From Bradyrhizobium sp. CIAT3101 (GTDB lineage Bacteria; Pseudomonadota; Alphaproteobacteria; Rhizobiales; Xanthobacteraceae): a stretch of DNA of 64,000 nt. The notes under the pieces are model-generated. The model did not search any database, was not told the origin of the DNA, and worked only from the letters and a program-made list of their open reading frames with translations. Location of the stretch: the NCBI RefSeq assembly GCF_029714945.1, contig NZ_CP121634.1:310001-374000 (forward strand). Direction: 5' to 3'. Positions 1 through 9,833 of the stretch are shown one piece after another (within the stretch, counting starts at the first letter, position 1; every line of letters starts with the position of its first letter). Both the position numbers and the translations under genes were made by a program.

Positions 1-1160
1 TCCTGCGCGATCATCAGGCGATGGAATGGCGTCTTGGCGCGGTCGGACTCGATCGGCAGCTCGCCCTCGATGAAGAACGGTGTGCCGTAGACGTGGAGCG
101 ATTTGTCGACCGCGATCGAACGGCCGGCGGTCAGCGGGATACCCTGCGCACCGACCGCTTCGTCCTTGTCGGACAGATTGACCTCATGGAAGAAGATGTA
201 GGAGCGGTTCTGGCGCCGCAGCTCCTTGGCGCCGTCAGGATTCTGCGCCATCCACTCCCTGATCTTCTGCATCGACATCTCCTCCCTCGGAATGATGCCG
301 CGCTCGATCAGGACACGCCCGACGGCGGTGTAGGGATAGCCATTATAGGAATCGTAGTTGAGCCGAAGGGTGGCACCGTCGTCGAACTTGATCCGCGCCG
401 AGCCCTGGATCTGGGCGAACAGCAGATCGGTCGGATCCTTCAGCCAGGCGATCTCCAGGCCGCGGCCGGCGATCTTGCCGTCCTCGATCTCGCCGCGGTC
501 GTAATAGGGCACCAGCTTGCGGCGGCCGATCTTGCGGTAGACCGATCCCTTGTTGGGCAGGCTGACCGAGGCCTGATTGAAGCCGCGCACGAACAGGTTG
601 GAGGGGCGGCGATAGACCGGGACGTTGTAGACATCGGTCTGCGTGCGCGATCCGTCCAGCACCGGCTCGTAATAACCGGTGACGAAGCCGTCGGGCTCGC
701 CGAGCCGCGAAATCCGCAGCGGCGAAAAATTCTCCTCGAAGAAAATCTTCGCCTGGGCGTCGTCGGCCGGCTCGAGCGATTTGACGGCCCGGCAGGGTTC
801 GCTCAACGAGCCGCCCAGGGCCTTCTGTTCGGGAGCGCCGGTCTGCGCATTGATCGAGCGGCAGCTGGCGCGAAAGGTCTTGTAGGCCGCGAGATGATCG
901 TCCTCGCTCCAGCCCTTCACGTCGGCCCAGGCCAGCGGCAGATATTGCGCGCCGGGAATCTCGAACGGGAGCGGGAGCTGCGGGTAGGGCAAGGCCCGCG
1001 GCGGGATCGCAGCGACTTCGGGAAGGTGGTGGTAATGGCTGCGGTAGTGACGCCGCGCAGCCTCGGCGCCAAGCGAAAACGAAGCCAGCACAACGAGGCC
1101 TGCGCAAAGCGCCGTCGCGCTGTTCTTCAGAAAGATCTTAATTCGCGCTTCCGGTGCCAA
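1..1160 (-). CDS. mltA: MltA-family membrane-bound lytic transglycosylase, C-terminus off the window
   Basis: Lytic transglycosylase that cleaves peptidoglycan glycan strands in the periplasm. The frame read leftward gives an N-terminal hydrophobic signal segment (ALCAGLVVLASFSLGAEA), then the MltA barrel region with GFVTGYYEPVLDGSR and, further on, IQGSARIKFDDG and YNGYPYTAVGRVL. The C-terminal 3D domain with the catalytic Asp is beyond the left edge. No ATG lies upstream of the signal peptide. The most likely start is TTG at 1160, which overlaps the last codons of the Tim44-like gene and suggests translational coupling in one leftward unit. The start is uncertain by a few codons; the family assignment is firm. 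Confidence 0.85.
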   Translation of the reverse strand, partial: MAPEARIKIFLKNSATALCAGLVVLASFSLGAEAARRHYRSHYHHLPEVAAIPPRALPYPQLPLPFEIPGAQYLPLAWADVKGWSEDDHLAAYKTFRASCRSINAQTGAPEQKALGGSLSEPCRAVKSLEPADDAQAKIFFEENFSPLRISRLGEPDGFVTGYYEPVLDGSRTQTDVYNVPVYRRPSNLFVRGFNQASVSLPNKGSVYRKIGRRKLVPYYDRGEIEDGKIAGRGLEIAWLKDPTDLLFAQIQGSARIKFDDGATLRLNYDSYNGYPYTAVGRVLIERGIIPREEMSMQKIREWMAQNPDGAKELRRQNRSYIFFHEVNLSDKDEAVGAQGIPLTAGRSIAVDKSLHVYGTPFFIEGELPIESDRAKTPFHRLMIAQ

Positions 1161-1842
1161 CCAGCTTCCAGTTCGGATCGCGAGAGGTGGTGTCGCGGGC
1201 GAAAGTCCAGATATCGGTGATATCGGCGACCTTGTCGGCGCTACCGTCGACGATGTTGCCGGCCTTGTCACGGGTGGCCGAGATCATCTGCGAGACGAAG
1301 CGGATGGTCAGCTGCGCCGTGCGGTCGCGCAGCTCGGCGCCGACCAGCTCGGCCTTGTCGATCGAGACGAAGCGCGTCTCGGTCTTCTGCTCGTTCTTCT
1401 CGCGGTCCTTGATCGCGGCGTCGAAGCTCTCATAGACCTCCGACGACAGCAGGTCGCGCAGCGCGCGGCGGTCGCCATTGGCGAAAGCCAGCACGATCAT
1501 CTCATAGGCGCCGCGGGCGCCCGAGATGAAGTGACGCGGATCGAAGGTGGAATCCTTGTCGACGATGGCATCGAGGCCCTGGGCGAGCGCAGTGCCCGGT
1601 TCGGTCAGGCCCTTCCAGCGATCGGAGGGCGGAGCCGGCTCGGCCGTCGGCGCCACGGGCGCCTGGTCGATCACCTTGCCCGGCATGGTCACGACGTTCT
1701 TGTCCGGGGCACCACCCAGCGTGTTGCGAGCCGTGCGGTCGAACGGCGGCCGTTCGTTGCCGGTCCGCTGCCCCAGCACGCTGCGCAGTCGCAGGAAAAT
1801 AAAGACCGCCAGCGCCAGGAAAATGATGGTGTAGATGTCCAC
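1138..1842 (-). CDS. Tim44/TimA-family putative adaptor protein
   Basis: Protein of 234 aa. It starts with a single membrane anchor (DIYTIIFLALAVFIFLRLRS), then a proline- and charge-rich linker to about residue 80, then a C-terminal Tim44-like domain of about 140 residues ending in WKLVGTGSAN. The bacterial family is related to the mitochondrial import motor component Tim44 and to ribosomal protein L45. Its role in alphaproteobacteria is not settled, but a membrane-attached adaptor is usual. I chose GTG at 1842 because it places the membrane anchor at the very N-terminus and has AGAAAG upstream; a longer frame to 1917 adds a non-conserved stretch. It lies just upstream of and overlaps mltA, and is divergent from secB. 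Confidence 0.85.
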   Translation of the reverse strand: MDIYTIIFLALAVFIFLRLRSVLGQRTGNERPPFDRTARNTLGGAPDKNVVTMPGKVIDQAPVAPTAEPAPPSDRWKGLTEPGTALAQGLDAIVDKDSTFDPRHFISGARGAYEMIVLAFANGDRRALRDLLSSEVYESFDAAIKDREKNEQKTETRFVSIDKAELVGAELRDRTAQLTIRFVSQMISATRDKAGNIVDGSADKVADITDIWTFARDTTSRDPNWKLVGTGSAN

Positions 1843-2245
1843 GTGGTATTCGCTTTCTGGTCTTTTCGAGAAGGGGCCGTCGCCGGGAAAATCGATCCGG
1901 CCAGTAGACCGTTCCATACGGGAACGGCAAGTCTACATCACCATTTTGGGTCCGAGCGTCACGTCCGCCGGATGTAGGCACGAAATTTGGCCCGGCCAAT
2001 GGCGCCTTTTGGCACAGCGCGGAGTGTAGCGCGTTTTATGCTTAAGGGGAAACCCGATCCTGGCCGGAAATCGCGCATCTTCAAGCGTTTAACATGCGAT
2101 TTCGGGTTAGGGACGGGTCAAACGTCACAGTTACGGGCGCGGCCCGGATCGATCCTCCGGAGCCGTTCGTCCTTGTCGAATGAGGCGGCCCTATGTTAGC
2201 CAACCGCCGCGAAATTCAGCCCAAATCGGGTAAGGAGACACTTCG
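1843..2245. promoter_or_regulatory. Intergenic region between divergent Tim44-like gene and secB
   Basis: 403 bases without a convincing gene. It must hold the promoters of the leftward Tim44-mltA unit and of rightward secB. The only clear element is the secB ribosome binding site AAGGAGA at about 2231-2237. I see no strong sigma-70 hexamer pair and no inverted repeat. In some relatives an fxsA gene lies near here; none is present. Confidence 0.5.
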
Positions 2246-2731
2246 ATGACCAACGGTAACGGTACCCCTCCCGAGGCGGCCCAGGCTCCCCAGCTCAACG
2301 TGCTGGCGCAGTATACCAAGGACCTCTCGTTCGAAAATCCGAACGCACCGGGCTCGCTCCAGCCGCAGAACCAGGCGCCCCAGATCAACATCCAGATCAA
2401 TGTCAGCGCCAACAACCTCAGCGATTCCGAGTTCGAGGTCACGCTGTCGGTCGAGGGCAAGGCCGAGAACGCCGGCAAAGTGATGTTCTCGTTCGAGCTC
2501 GCCTATGCCGGCGTGTTCCGGATCGTCAACGTGCCGAAGGAAAACCTGCACCCGCTGGTCATGATCGAGTGCCCGCGCCTGCTGTTCCCGTTCGCCCGCG
2601 AGATCATCGCGACCGCCGTGCGCGACGGCGGGTTCCCGCCCCTAATGTTGGACCCGGTCGATTTCGTCGGTCTCTATCGCCAGAACATGGAGCGGCAAAT
2701 GGCCGCCGGTGGTCAGGCCGGCCAAGCGTAA
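2246..2731 (+). CDS. secB: Protein-export chaperone SecB
   Basis: 161 aa, normal length for alphaproteobacterial SecB. The tetrameric cytosolic chaperone holds precursor proteins unfolded and hands them to SecA. Family features are visible: [13 protein letters not shown] in the N-terminal third, then [12 protein letters not shown], and the conserved [25 protein letters not shown] segment near residues 110-135, followed by [15 protein letters not shown] at 2246 has AAGGAGA nine bases upstream. It converges on dnaQ with a nine-base gap and no obvious terminator. Confidence 0.97.
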   Translation: MTNGNGTPPEAAQAPQLNVLAQYTKDLSFENPNAPGSLQPQNQAPQINIQINVSANNLSDSEFEVTLSVEGKAENAGKVMFSFELAYAGVFRIVNVPKENLHPLVMIECPRLLFPFAREIIATAVRDGGFPPLMLDPVDFVGLYRQNMERQMAAGGQAGQA

Positions 2732-2740
2732 GGCTAAGGC

Positions 2741-3460
2741 CTAACCAGCAGGATCGACGGCAGCTGGAGCGGGCAGGAACTCGTTCCAGATCGCCTTATC
2801 GCCGAGCGTTGCGATGAAAGCCCGGTGGGCTTCGCGCTCGGCGTCTGACACCCGCGGCGCGAGCGGCACGGACCGCTGCCGCCGCGGCGCATCGCCCGCG
2901 GCATTGACACGAATCTCCTGGGTGTCCGACGCCAGCAGCAGCTGCGACTGCCGCGCCCCGACCAGATCAACATAGACTTCAGCGAGCAGTTCGGAATCGA
3001 GCAGCGCGCCGTGCTTGGTGCGGTGTGAATTGTCGATCGAATAGCGCGAGCAGAGATCGTCGAGCCGGTTCGACACGCCGGGATGCTTGCGCCGCGCCAA
3101 CAGCAGCGTATCGACCAGCCGCTCGCGCGGGATCGCGGGACGCTTGATCCGGTCGAGCTCGGCATTGATGAAGCTGATGTCGAACGAGGCGTTGTGGATC
3201 ACCAGCGGCGCATCGCCGATGAATTCCAGAAACGCGTCGACCACCTCGGGGAATAGCGGCTTGGTCGACAGAAACTCCGCCGACAGCCCGTGCACCGCGA
3301 AAGCCTCCGCCGGCATATCTCGTTCGGGATTGATATAGACGTGGTACGTCTGGCCCGTCGGCATGCGGTTGAAGATCTCGACGCAGCCGATCTCGACCAG
3401 ACGATCGCCGCGCAAGGGATCGAGGCCGGTGGTTTCGGTATCGAGAACGATTTCACGCAT
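2741..3460 (-). CDS. dnaQ: DNA polymerase III epsilon subunit (3'-5' proofreading exonuclease)
   Basis: 239 aa. Proofreading subunit of the replicase core. ExoI motif VLDTETTGLDP is at residues 5-15, ExoII (HNASFDISFINAEL) lies around 90-103, and ExoIII (HGALLDSELLAEVY) is near 150-163, so the catalytic Asp/Glu set and the DEDDh histidine are present. The C-terminal tail rich in Pro and Arg should bind the alpha subunit. It is the last gene of the leftward unit ppsR-like, maf, coaE, dnaQ, with about 38 bases to coaE. This order is the conserved alphaproteobacterial origin-proximal arrangement. Confidence 0.96.
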   Translation of the reverse strand: MREIVLDTETTGLDPLRGDRLVEIGCVEIFNRMPTGQTYHVYINPERDMPAEAFAVHGLSAEFLSTKPLFPEVVDAFLEFIGDAPLVIHNASFDISFINAELDRIKRPAIPRERLVDTLLLARRKHPGVSNRLDDLCSRYSIDNSHRTKHGALLDSELLAEVYVDLVGARQSQLLLASDTQEIRVNAAGDAPRRQRSVPLAPRVSDAEREAHRAFIATLGDKAIWNEFLPAPAAVDPAG

Positions 3461-3498
3461 GATTCTGAGAGGTCTGAGGCGCCGTGTGGAGCGGCGAA

Positions 3499-4098
3499 TC
3501 AGGCTCGCCGCTGCGGCATCTTAACGACCTCGGCCAGGATGTGCGTGATTTGCGCGCGCACCGGCTCAAGTCCGTGTGAGGTATCCACGACGAAATCGGC
3601 CCGCTTGCGCTTTTCGGCATCGGGCGTCTGCTTGGCGATGATGGCGTCGAGCTTTGCTTCGTCCATGGTTCCCCGCGCCAGCACCCGTTCGCGCTGGACC
3701 TCCGGCGAGGTCGAGACCACGACCACGGCGTCGACGCGCTTCTCGCCACCTGTTTCGAACAGCAGCGGAATATCGAGAACCACGACCGGAGCCTTGGCGG
3801 CTTCGGCATCGGCAAAGAATTTCTGCCGGGAGGCACCGAGCATGGGGTGAACGATCTGCTCAAGCTGCTTGATCGCGGCGGGATCATGCACCACGCGCGC
3901 TGACAGTTTGGGACGATCGACCTTGCCGTTCGCGGTGGTGCCGGGGAAGGCGGCCTCGATCGCGGGCGCGGCCTCGCCTTCATAGAGCTGATGGACGGCG
4001 GCATCGGCGTCGTAGACGGGCACACCGGCCTCCGCGAACAATTTCGCGGTGGTGGATTTGCCCATTCCGATCGAGCCGGTCAGTCCGAGAATCCGCAT
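3499..4098 (-). CDS. coaE: Dephospho-CoA kinase
   Basis: 199 aa. Last step of coenzyme A synthesis: ATP-dependent phosphorylation of the 3'-hydroxyl of dephospho-CoA. The P-loop [12 protein letters not shown] begins at residue 4, [10 protein letters not shown] follows near residue 33, and the conserved [15 protein letters not shown] block is near residue 110. I chose ATG at 4098 because the family begins directly before the P-loop; a GTG at 4125 would add nine residues and overlap the maf stop. It directly follows maf. In many alphaproteobacteria aroE lies between them, and here it is absent. Confidence 0.95.
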   Translation of the reverse strand: MRILGLTGSIGMGKSTTAKLFAEAGVPVYDADAAVHQLYEGEAAPAIEAAFPGTTANGKVDRPKLSARVVHDPAAIKQLEQIVHPMLGASRQKFFADAEAAKAPVVVLDIPLLFETGGEKRVDAVVVVSTSPEVQRERVLARGTMDEAKLDAIIAKQTPDAEKRKRADFVVDTSHGLEPVRAQITHILAEVVKMPQRRA

Positions 4099-4121
4099 CA
4101 GCGCAAAACCATCCCTGTCAA

Positions 4122-4730
4122 TCACACCGTCATGAGCCGTTCGCGCCGCAGGAACGCAAGCAGCGGCAGCAGCGGTAGGCCGAGAATGGTGAAATGGTCG
4201 CCCTCGATCCGCTCGAACAGATGGATGCCAAGGCCTTCGAGCTGATAGGCTCCGACGCTGGTGGTGACGGCATCACCGGCGGCGTCGAGATAGGCCGAAA
4301 GCTCGGCCTCGGTCATAGCTCGCATGGTCATGCGGGCAATCGACACATCCTCGAAAACAATCTTGCCGTCATGCGCCACTGTGACGGCGGAATTCAGCTC
4401 GTGGCTGTGACCGGCGAGATCGCGCAACTGCGCCAGCGCCTGTGTCCGACCGGTCGGCTTGTTGAAGAGGCGCTCGCCGAGCGCGAGCGTCTGGTCGGCG
4501 CCGATCACATAAGTTCCGGGACGATTGGCCGAGACGGCCTTGGCTTTCTCGCCCGCCAGCAGCAGGGCGATCTCGCGCGGGCTTGAAAGTCTCGAAGCAG
4601 CCTGGATACCGCGCTCGTCGATGTCGGCGGTCGCAGTCTCGAATTCGAGCCCGGCGTTCGCCAGCAGCATTTTGCGTGCGCTGCTCTGCGAGGCCAGGAT
4701 CAACGGAGTTTTGCCGCGCCACAGAGCCAT
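4122..4730 (-). CDS. Maf-like nucleotide pyrophosphatase
   Basis: 202 aa. Maf/YceF/YhdE-type house-cleaning nucleoside triphosphate pyrophosphatase. The family signature [14 protein letters not shown] is at the N-terminus, with [11 protein letters not shown] in the middle and the C-terminal [28 protein letters not shown] block; the central D and the S/R residues expected at the active site are visible. ATG at 4730 is preferred to a TTG two codons upstream. It sits ten bases after the stop of the DUF299 gene and leads directly into coaE, so the four genes are probably one transcript. Confidence 0.93.
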   Translation of the reverse strand: MALWRGKTPLILASQSSARKMLLANAGLEFETATADIDERGIQAASRLSSPREIALLLAGEKAKAVSANRPGTYVIGADQTLALGERLFNKPTGRTQALAQLRDLAGHSHELNSAVTVAHDGKIVFEDVSIARMTMRAMTEAELSAYLDAAGDAVTTSVGAYQLEGLGIHLFERIEGDHFTILGLPLLPLLAFLRRERLMTV

Positions 4731-4739
4731 TTTCAAAAG

Positions 4740-5585
4740 CTATTCAGAAGGCCGGTTACGCTGGCGATCGCTGTAGAGCTTCATGATCGCCGCCGCGGTT
4801 TCCTCGATCGAGCGCCGCGTCACGTCCAGCAGCGGCCAGTCGTGCTTGGCGCTCAGCTTGCGCGCGAACGCGACCTCCTCGGTGACCGACTGCCTGTCGG
4901 TATAGGTGTCGCTGCCGGATCCGGATTCGGCGCCCATGGAGAGCAGGCGGTTCTGACGGATCTGGATCAGACGTTCCGGTGTCGCATGCAGGCTGACCAC
5001 CAGCGGCCGGGTCAGCGTCTCCAATTGCGCCGGGACAGGAATGCCCGGGACCAGCGGCACGTTCGCAGTGCGGATGCCGCGATTGGCAAGATAGATCGAC
5101 GTCGGCGTCTTCGAGGTGCGGGACACGCCGACCAGGACGACGTCGGCTTCCTCGAGCCCTTCGACGTGCTGGCCGTCGTCATGGATCATCGTGTAGTTCA
5201 ATGCGTCGATGCGCTTGAAATATTCGGCGTTGAGCACGTGCTGTGCGCCGACGCGACCCGTCGTCGCAGCGCCGAGATAGGCTTCGAACAGCTGCATGAC
5301 CGGGCCGATGATCGACAGGCTCGGAACATTGATCGCCTTGCACTTGTCCTCGAGCCGCGAGACCAGATCCTTCTCCAGCAGCGTGAACAGCACGATGCCC
5401 GGCGCTTCCTCGATCTCGTCGAGCACGCGGTCGAGCTGCTTCTGGCTGCGCACCAGCGGATAGACATGTTCGACCGGCGTGACGTTCGCGTATTGCGCGG
5501 CGACGGCGCGCGCGACCGTGATCAGGGTCTCGCCGGTGGAGTCGGAGACGAGGTGCAGATGGAAATAATTGTTCGAGGTCGGCAC
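4740..5585 (-). CDS. DUF299 family kinase/pyrophosphorylase (dikinase regulatory protein)
   Basis: 281 aa. This bifunctional family switches pyruvate,phosphate dikinase or PEP synthase on and off by threonine phosphorylation and phosphorolysis. SDSTGET is near residue 15 and the P-loop-like [18 protein letters not shown] is near residues 150-170. It starts with GTG at 5585 preceded by AAAGAGA. It is the homologue of Rickettsia RP001, the gene that flanks the replication origin in the Caulobacter/Rickettsia conserved cluster, which is why the gap upstream is of interest. Which dikinase it acts on cannot be told from this window. Confidence 0.93.
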   Translation of the reverse strand: MPTSNNYFHLHLVSDSTGETLITVARAVAAQYANVTPVEHVYPLVRSQKQLDRVLDEIEEAPGIVLFTLLEKDLVSRLEDKCKAINVPSLSIIGPVMQLFEAYLGAATTGRVGAQHVLNAEYFKRIDALNYTMIHDDGQHVEGLEEADVVLVGVSRTSKTPTSIYLANRGIRTANVPLVPGIPVPAQLETLTRPLVVSLHATPERLIQIRQNRLLSMGAESGSGSDTYTDRQSVTEEVAFARKLSAKHDWPLLDVTRRSIEETAAAIMKLYSDRQRNRPSE

Positions 5586-5921
5586 AAAATCTCTTTGTAT
5601 GTCGGCGGTGTGGTTTGTGGATTTCTGTGGACCTTAACCCCTCGGAAAGGGTTGCGCGACACCAGGGGCGGGACAAGTGCCAATTTTCTTCACACCACGG
5701 CCCGTCAGAATAACTCCGGCGGTCGGTCGCGCGAGAAGCGGGATTGCGCGGACAAGCCCCTTGATAGGCTGCGGATGGAAATGCGCAAGCCTTTGAGTCC
5801 GGACCACTTATCTGGTCGGGCGGGAACTGTCGCGGACATGTTGATGGATGTGAACAAGCGTCTGCGAAGTGGCGGACGGCATTGTGTGAGTCCAATCCAC
5901 GGTCACTCAGACTCAAACCTT

Positions 5922-5938
5922 AAGAATCTAAGATTCTT
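5922..5938. repeat. Perfect 7-base inverted repeat AAGAATC-TAA-GATTCTT
   Basis: Short dyad in the AT-rich part of the DUF299-hemJ gap, about 106 bases upstream of hemJ. It could be an operator for hemJ or part of the origin unwinding region. It is followed by TTTATTGG and has no terminator-like U-run. Confidence 0.5.
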
Positions 5939-5983
5939 TATTGGAGAAGGGCGCTCCAGCGAGATATGTGTGCAGGTAAGATC

Positions 5984-5998
5984 TTAACGAGTTCTTAC
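5984..5998. promoter_or_regulatory. CtrA-like box TTAA-N7-TTAC
   Basis: TTAA CGAGTTC TTAC matches the CtrA consensus TTAA-N7-TTAA with one mismatch, which is the common TTAAC-type variation. CtrA sites occur in the Caulobacter origin and in cell-cycle promoters. Here it lies between the putative origin and hemJ, about 47 bases before the hemJ start. A single match of this information content can arise by chance. Confidence 0.35.
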
Positions 5999-6044
5999 TA
6001 TCCCCAGATCGCCGAACGGCTGGGCGCACAGATGGACGCCGGAC

Positions 6045-6479
6045 ATGTTTGAAGACGTCTATCTCTGGATCAAGGCGCTGCACGTGATCGCCGTCATCTC
6101 CTGGATGGCCGGCATGCTCTATCTGCCCCGGCTGTTCGTCTATCATTGCGAGGCCGAGATCGGCTCGAAACAGTCCGAAACCTTCAAGGTGATGGAACGT
6201 CGCCTGCTCAAGGCGATCATCAACCCCGCCATGATCGTCACCTGGCTTGCCGGGCTTTACCTTGCCTGGGCCGGCCATTGGTTCACCTTCGGCTGGCTGC
6301 ACGTAAAACTGGCACTGGTGCTGGCGATGTCTGCGGTCCACGGCTTTTTTTCCCGCTGGCTCAAGGACTTTGCTGCCGACCGGCGCCCGCACAGCCAGAA
6401 ATTCTTCCGAATTATCAATGAGGTGCCGACCGTCCTGATGATCATCATCGTCTTCATGGTGATCGTGAAGCCGTTCTAG
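6045..6479 (+). CDS. hemJ: Protoporphyrinogen oxidase HemJ
   Basis: 144 aa inner-membrane protein of the HemJ/UPF0093 family, which oxidises protoporphyrinogen IX to protoporphyrin IX in haem synthesis. It has four hydrophobic helices. Conserved features are YLWIKALHVIAVISWMAGM at the N-terminus, LPRLFVYH around residue 30, and RWLKDFAADRRPHSQKFFRIINEVPT near 105-130, with the conserved His/Arg/Lys residues. In many relatives hemE or hemH lies nearby; here hemJ stands alone directly at the right edge of the candidate origin and just before rho. Confidence 0.93.
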   Translation: MFEDVYLWIKALHVIAVISWMAGMLYLPRLFVYHCEAEIGSKQSETFKVMERRLLKAIINPAMIVTWLAGLYLAWAGHWFTFGWLHVKLALVLAMSAVHGFFSRWLKDFAADRRPHSQKFFRIINEVPTVLMIIIVFMVIVKPF

Positions 6480-6727
6480 GCAATCATCGGGAACGATCGC
6501 CCAGCGCTTCGGCTTGCGGAGTGGGAAGCGATTTTCTATATTATCGATATCCCACCCAACGCAGGCGGATGTGGTTGTGTCCGAGCTTTTTGAAGGCCGG
6601 ACACCGCATCAGGTTTGAAGCCCCCACCGGCACTTAACCTTGCCAGACCTGCGGACCTTACCTTCTCACGTCCGCATTTCAGAGCCTCCTCGCACCCCTC
6701 CCAAGGTTACCCCACAGGACCACCCCA

Positions 6728-7993
<1,266 letters not shown>

Positions 7994-8017
7994 GCCAGGG
8001 TGCAGCAGAAGATCACA

Positions 8018-8040
8018 GGGCGCCTTCGGGCGCCCTTTTT
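8018..8040 (+). terminator. Intrinsic terminator of rho
   Basis: GGGCGCC-TTCG-GGCGCCC: a seven-pair perfect stem (8018-8024 with 8029-8035) closed by a UUCG tetraloop and followed by five Ts. It lies 24 bases after the rho stop. Confidence 0.92.
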
Positions 8041-8307
8041 GTTGTGCGGCTTTGCTGCGGGAAAAGTGCAGCATGGCGAGCGGCCGGACCTCAATCCCGT
8101 ACTTCTCTGAAGCTGTTGATATATCGGGATAATGATTGACTTCTGACCGGCCGAAATTGTCTCGGACAGCGGTTTCTGCACCAGAATCTCAAGATTATAT
8201 TGCAGAGCAATATGAAATTTGTTGCAGGCCAGGCCGCAGCAAAATCGTCGTTGCCGTGGTCCCGGACGAGCCGTTTGCCTTTTCCTCGCCAGCCGGACAA
8301 ATAGGCC
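8041..8307. other. Gap between rho terminator and mnmE
   Basis: 267 bases, part of the 314-base rho-mnmE gap. The middle is AT-rich (around 8110-8220) and presumably carries the mnmE promoter. No open frame with credible coding character, no inverted repeat and no parS site is visible. Confidence 0.5.
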
Positions 8308-9612
8308 ATGCACCCGCGTGACCAGACCATCTTTGCGCTGTCGTCCGGCCGTCCGCCGAGCGCGATCGCGATGGTACGAGTCTCGGGCCCACACGCCGGC
8401 CTGGTGTTGACGGCACTGACCGGCAAGCTGCCGACGCCGCGTCAGGCCAGCCGCCGGCTGCTCCGGGACCATTCCGGCCAACCGATCGACGATGCGGTCG
8501 TGCTCTGGTTTCCGGGGCCGGGGACCGCGACCGGTGAGGACGTCGCCGAATTTCACGTCCATGGCGGACGCGCCGTGCTGGCGGCGCTCCTCGCCGTTAT
8601 TTCGTTAATTCCGAATACGCGTGCGGCGGAGCCCGGCGAGTTCACGCGGCGCGCATTCGAGAACGGCAAGCTCGATCTCACCGAGGCCGAGGGTCTCGAC
8701 GATCTCATCCACGCCGATACCGATCGCCAGCGCCGCCAGGCGCTGCGGCAGTTGCAAGGCCTGCTCGGTAATCGCGCGCGTGATTGGCGCGAGCGGATCA
8801 TCGAGGCCTCGGCGCTGATCGAAGCGGGAATCGATTTTTCCGATGAAGGCGATGTGCCTGCGGAATTGCGTGCGCCGGCGGTGAAAGCGATCAAGGCGCT
8901 TCACGACGAAATCACAAAAGTCCTTGCGGCACAGGGACATTCCGAACGCCTCCGCGACGGTCTGGTGGTTGCGATCGCAGGCGAGCCGAATGTCGGCAAG
9001 TCGACGCTGATGAATCAACTCGCCCGCCGCGACGTCGCGATCGTTTCGCCGCACGCCGGCACCACGCGCGACGTGATCGAGGTGCAGCTCGATCTCGACG
9101 GCTATCCGGTCACGGTGATCGACACGGCCGGCATCCGCGAGACCAATGATCCTGTCGAGCAGGAAGGTGTGCGCCGGGCGAGGGCGCGGGCCGAAGACGC
9201 CGACCTCGTGCTGTGGCTGGTGGAGGGCGAGCGCGCCGTCGATCCGTCCGGCGGCCAGGTCTGGATCGTCCGCAACAAGATCGATCTTGGAGGAGCACGG
9301 TCACCCGGCGAGTTCGGGATCTCGGCGAGTCGGGGCGACGGAATTCCGGAGCTGGTCGAGGCCCTCGTGAAATTCGCGGCGGACTTCTTCGGGACCACCG
9401 AGGGCGCATTGGTGACCCGGGCCCGGCAGCGAGACTTGTTGAGCCGCGCCTCGGACAGCTTGCGCCGGAGTCTCGACCTTGTAGAAGAGGGCGAAGAGCT
9501 CGCGGCCGAAGAGCTGCGTGCCGCGGCTTATGCCCTGGGCCGGCTGCTCGGCCGGGTCGACGTCGAGGACGTCCTCGGGGCCATTTTCCAGAAATTCTGC
9601 ATCGGGAAGTAG
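8308..9612 (+). CDS. mnmE: tRNA uridine-5-carboxymethylaminomethyl modification GTPase MnmE
   Basis: 434 aa. With MnmG it adds cmnm5 to the wobble uridine of certain tRNAs. N-terminal folate-binding domain ([46 protein letters not shown]), helical domain interrupted by a G domain with GEPNVGKS near 225-232, [17 protein letters not shown] and NKID near 322, and the invariant C-terminal FCIGK whose Cys is catalytic. It shares the region with its partner mnmG, separated by the parS cluster. Confidence 0.97.
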   Translation: MHPRDQTIFALSSGRPPSAIAMVRVSGPHAGLVLTALTGKLPTPRQASRRLLRDHSGQPIDDAVVLWFPGPGTATGEDVAEFHVHGGRAVLAALLAVISLIPNTRAAEPGEFTRRAFENGKLDLTEAEGLDDLIHADTDRQRRQALRQLQGLLGNRARDWRERIIEASALIEAGIDFSDEGDVPAELRAPAVKAIKALHDEITKVLAAQGHSERLRDGLVVAIAGEPNVGKSTLMNQLARRDVAIVSPHAGTTRDVIEVQLDLDGYPVTVIDTAGIRETNDPVEQEGVRRARARAEDADLVLWLVEGERAVDPSGGQVWIVRNKIDLGGARSPGEFGISASRGDGIPELVEALVKFAADFFGTTEGALVTRARQRDLLSRASDSLRRSLDLVEEGEELAAEELRAAAYALGRLLGRVDVEDVLGAIFQKFCIGK

Positions 9613-9641
9613 CGCTAGTTCTTCAATGTAGAACTAGCGCT
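9611..9641. terminator. 12-pair perfect hairpin overlapping the mnmE stop codon
   Basis: AGCGCTAGTTCT (9611-9622) pairs perfectly with AGAACTAGCGCT (9630-9641) around the loop TCAATGT. The left arm contains the last two bases of the mnmE stop codon. Only TTGTT follows, so termination would be weak or Rho-assisted; RNA 3'-end protection is also possible. Confidence 0.6.
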
Positions 9642-9656
9642 TGTTCCATTGCTTGC

Positions 9657-9670
9657 GTTTCACGTGAAAC
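9657..9670. promoter_or_regulatory. parS site 1
   Basis: Perfect 14-base palindrome GTTTCACGTGAAAC, the ParB-binding core. It is 44 bases after the mnmE stop codon. Confidence 0.92.
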
Positions 9671-9691
9671 AGGGTTTGGGGGTTCCGGGCC

Positions 9692-9705
9692 GTTTCACGT
9701 GAAAC
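9692..9705. promoter_or_regulatory. parS site 2
   Basis: Second exact GTTTCACGTGAAAC, 35 bases after site 1. Confidence 0.92.
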
Positions 9706-9712
9706 AGGTATC

Positions 9713-9814
9713 GTAGGGTGGGCAAAGCGGAGCGTGCCCACGATCTCGGTCCGAATATGCCGGCGGCTCGTGGGCACGGCGCGCGAAGGGTGCACCCGCC
9801 TTTGCCCACCCTAC
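9713..9814. repeat. Palindromic dispersed repeat (GTAGGGTGGGCAAAG type) between parS 2 and 3
   Basis: Terminal arms GTAGGGTGGGCAAAG (9713-9727) and CTTTGCCCACCCTAC (9800-9814) are exact reverse complements. A second nested dyad CGTGCCCACGA/TCGTGGGCACG lies inside. It is related to the element between parA and parB (GTAGGATGGGTAGAGCG). Such REP-like elements are scattered in Bradyrhizobium genomes. Confidence 0.85.
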
Positions 9815-9833
9815 AGGGTCTGTTCCGCGCATT

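Larger units (their letters stand above)
5586..6044. other. Candidate chromosomal replication origin (oriC) and divergent promoters
   Basis: 459 bases with no gene, at the point where leftward genes (dnaQ-coaE-maf-DUF299) and rightward genes (hemJ-rho-mnmE-mnmG-rsmG-parAB) diverge. DnaA-box-like nonamers TGTGGATTT (5616-5624) and TGTGGACCT (5626-5634) lie in tandem ten bases apart, with a third TGTGG at 5609. CGTGGATTG lies on the other strand at 5893-5901. A CtrA-like TTAA-N7-TTAC lies at 5984-5998, and a perfect inverted repeat is at 5922-5938 in the most AT-rich part. Synteny with the known alphaproteobacterial origin (beside DUF299/RP001) supports the call. No box matches TTATCCACA exactly, so this is inference. 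Confidence 0.55.
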
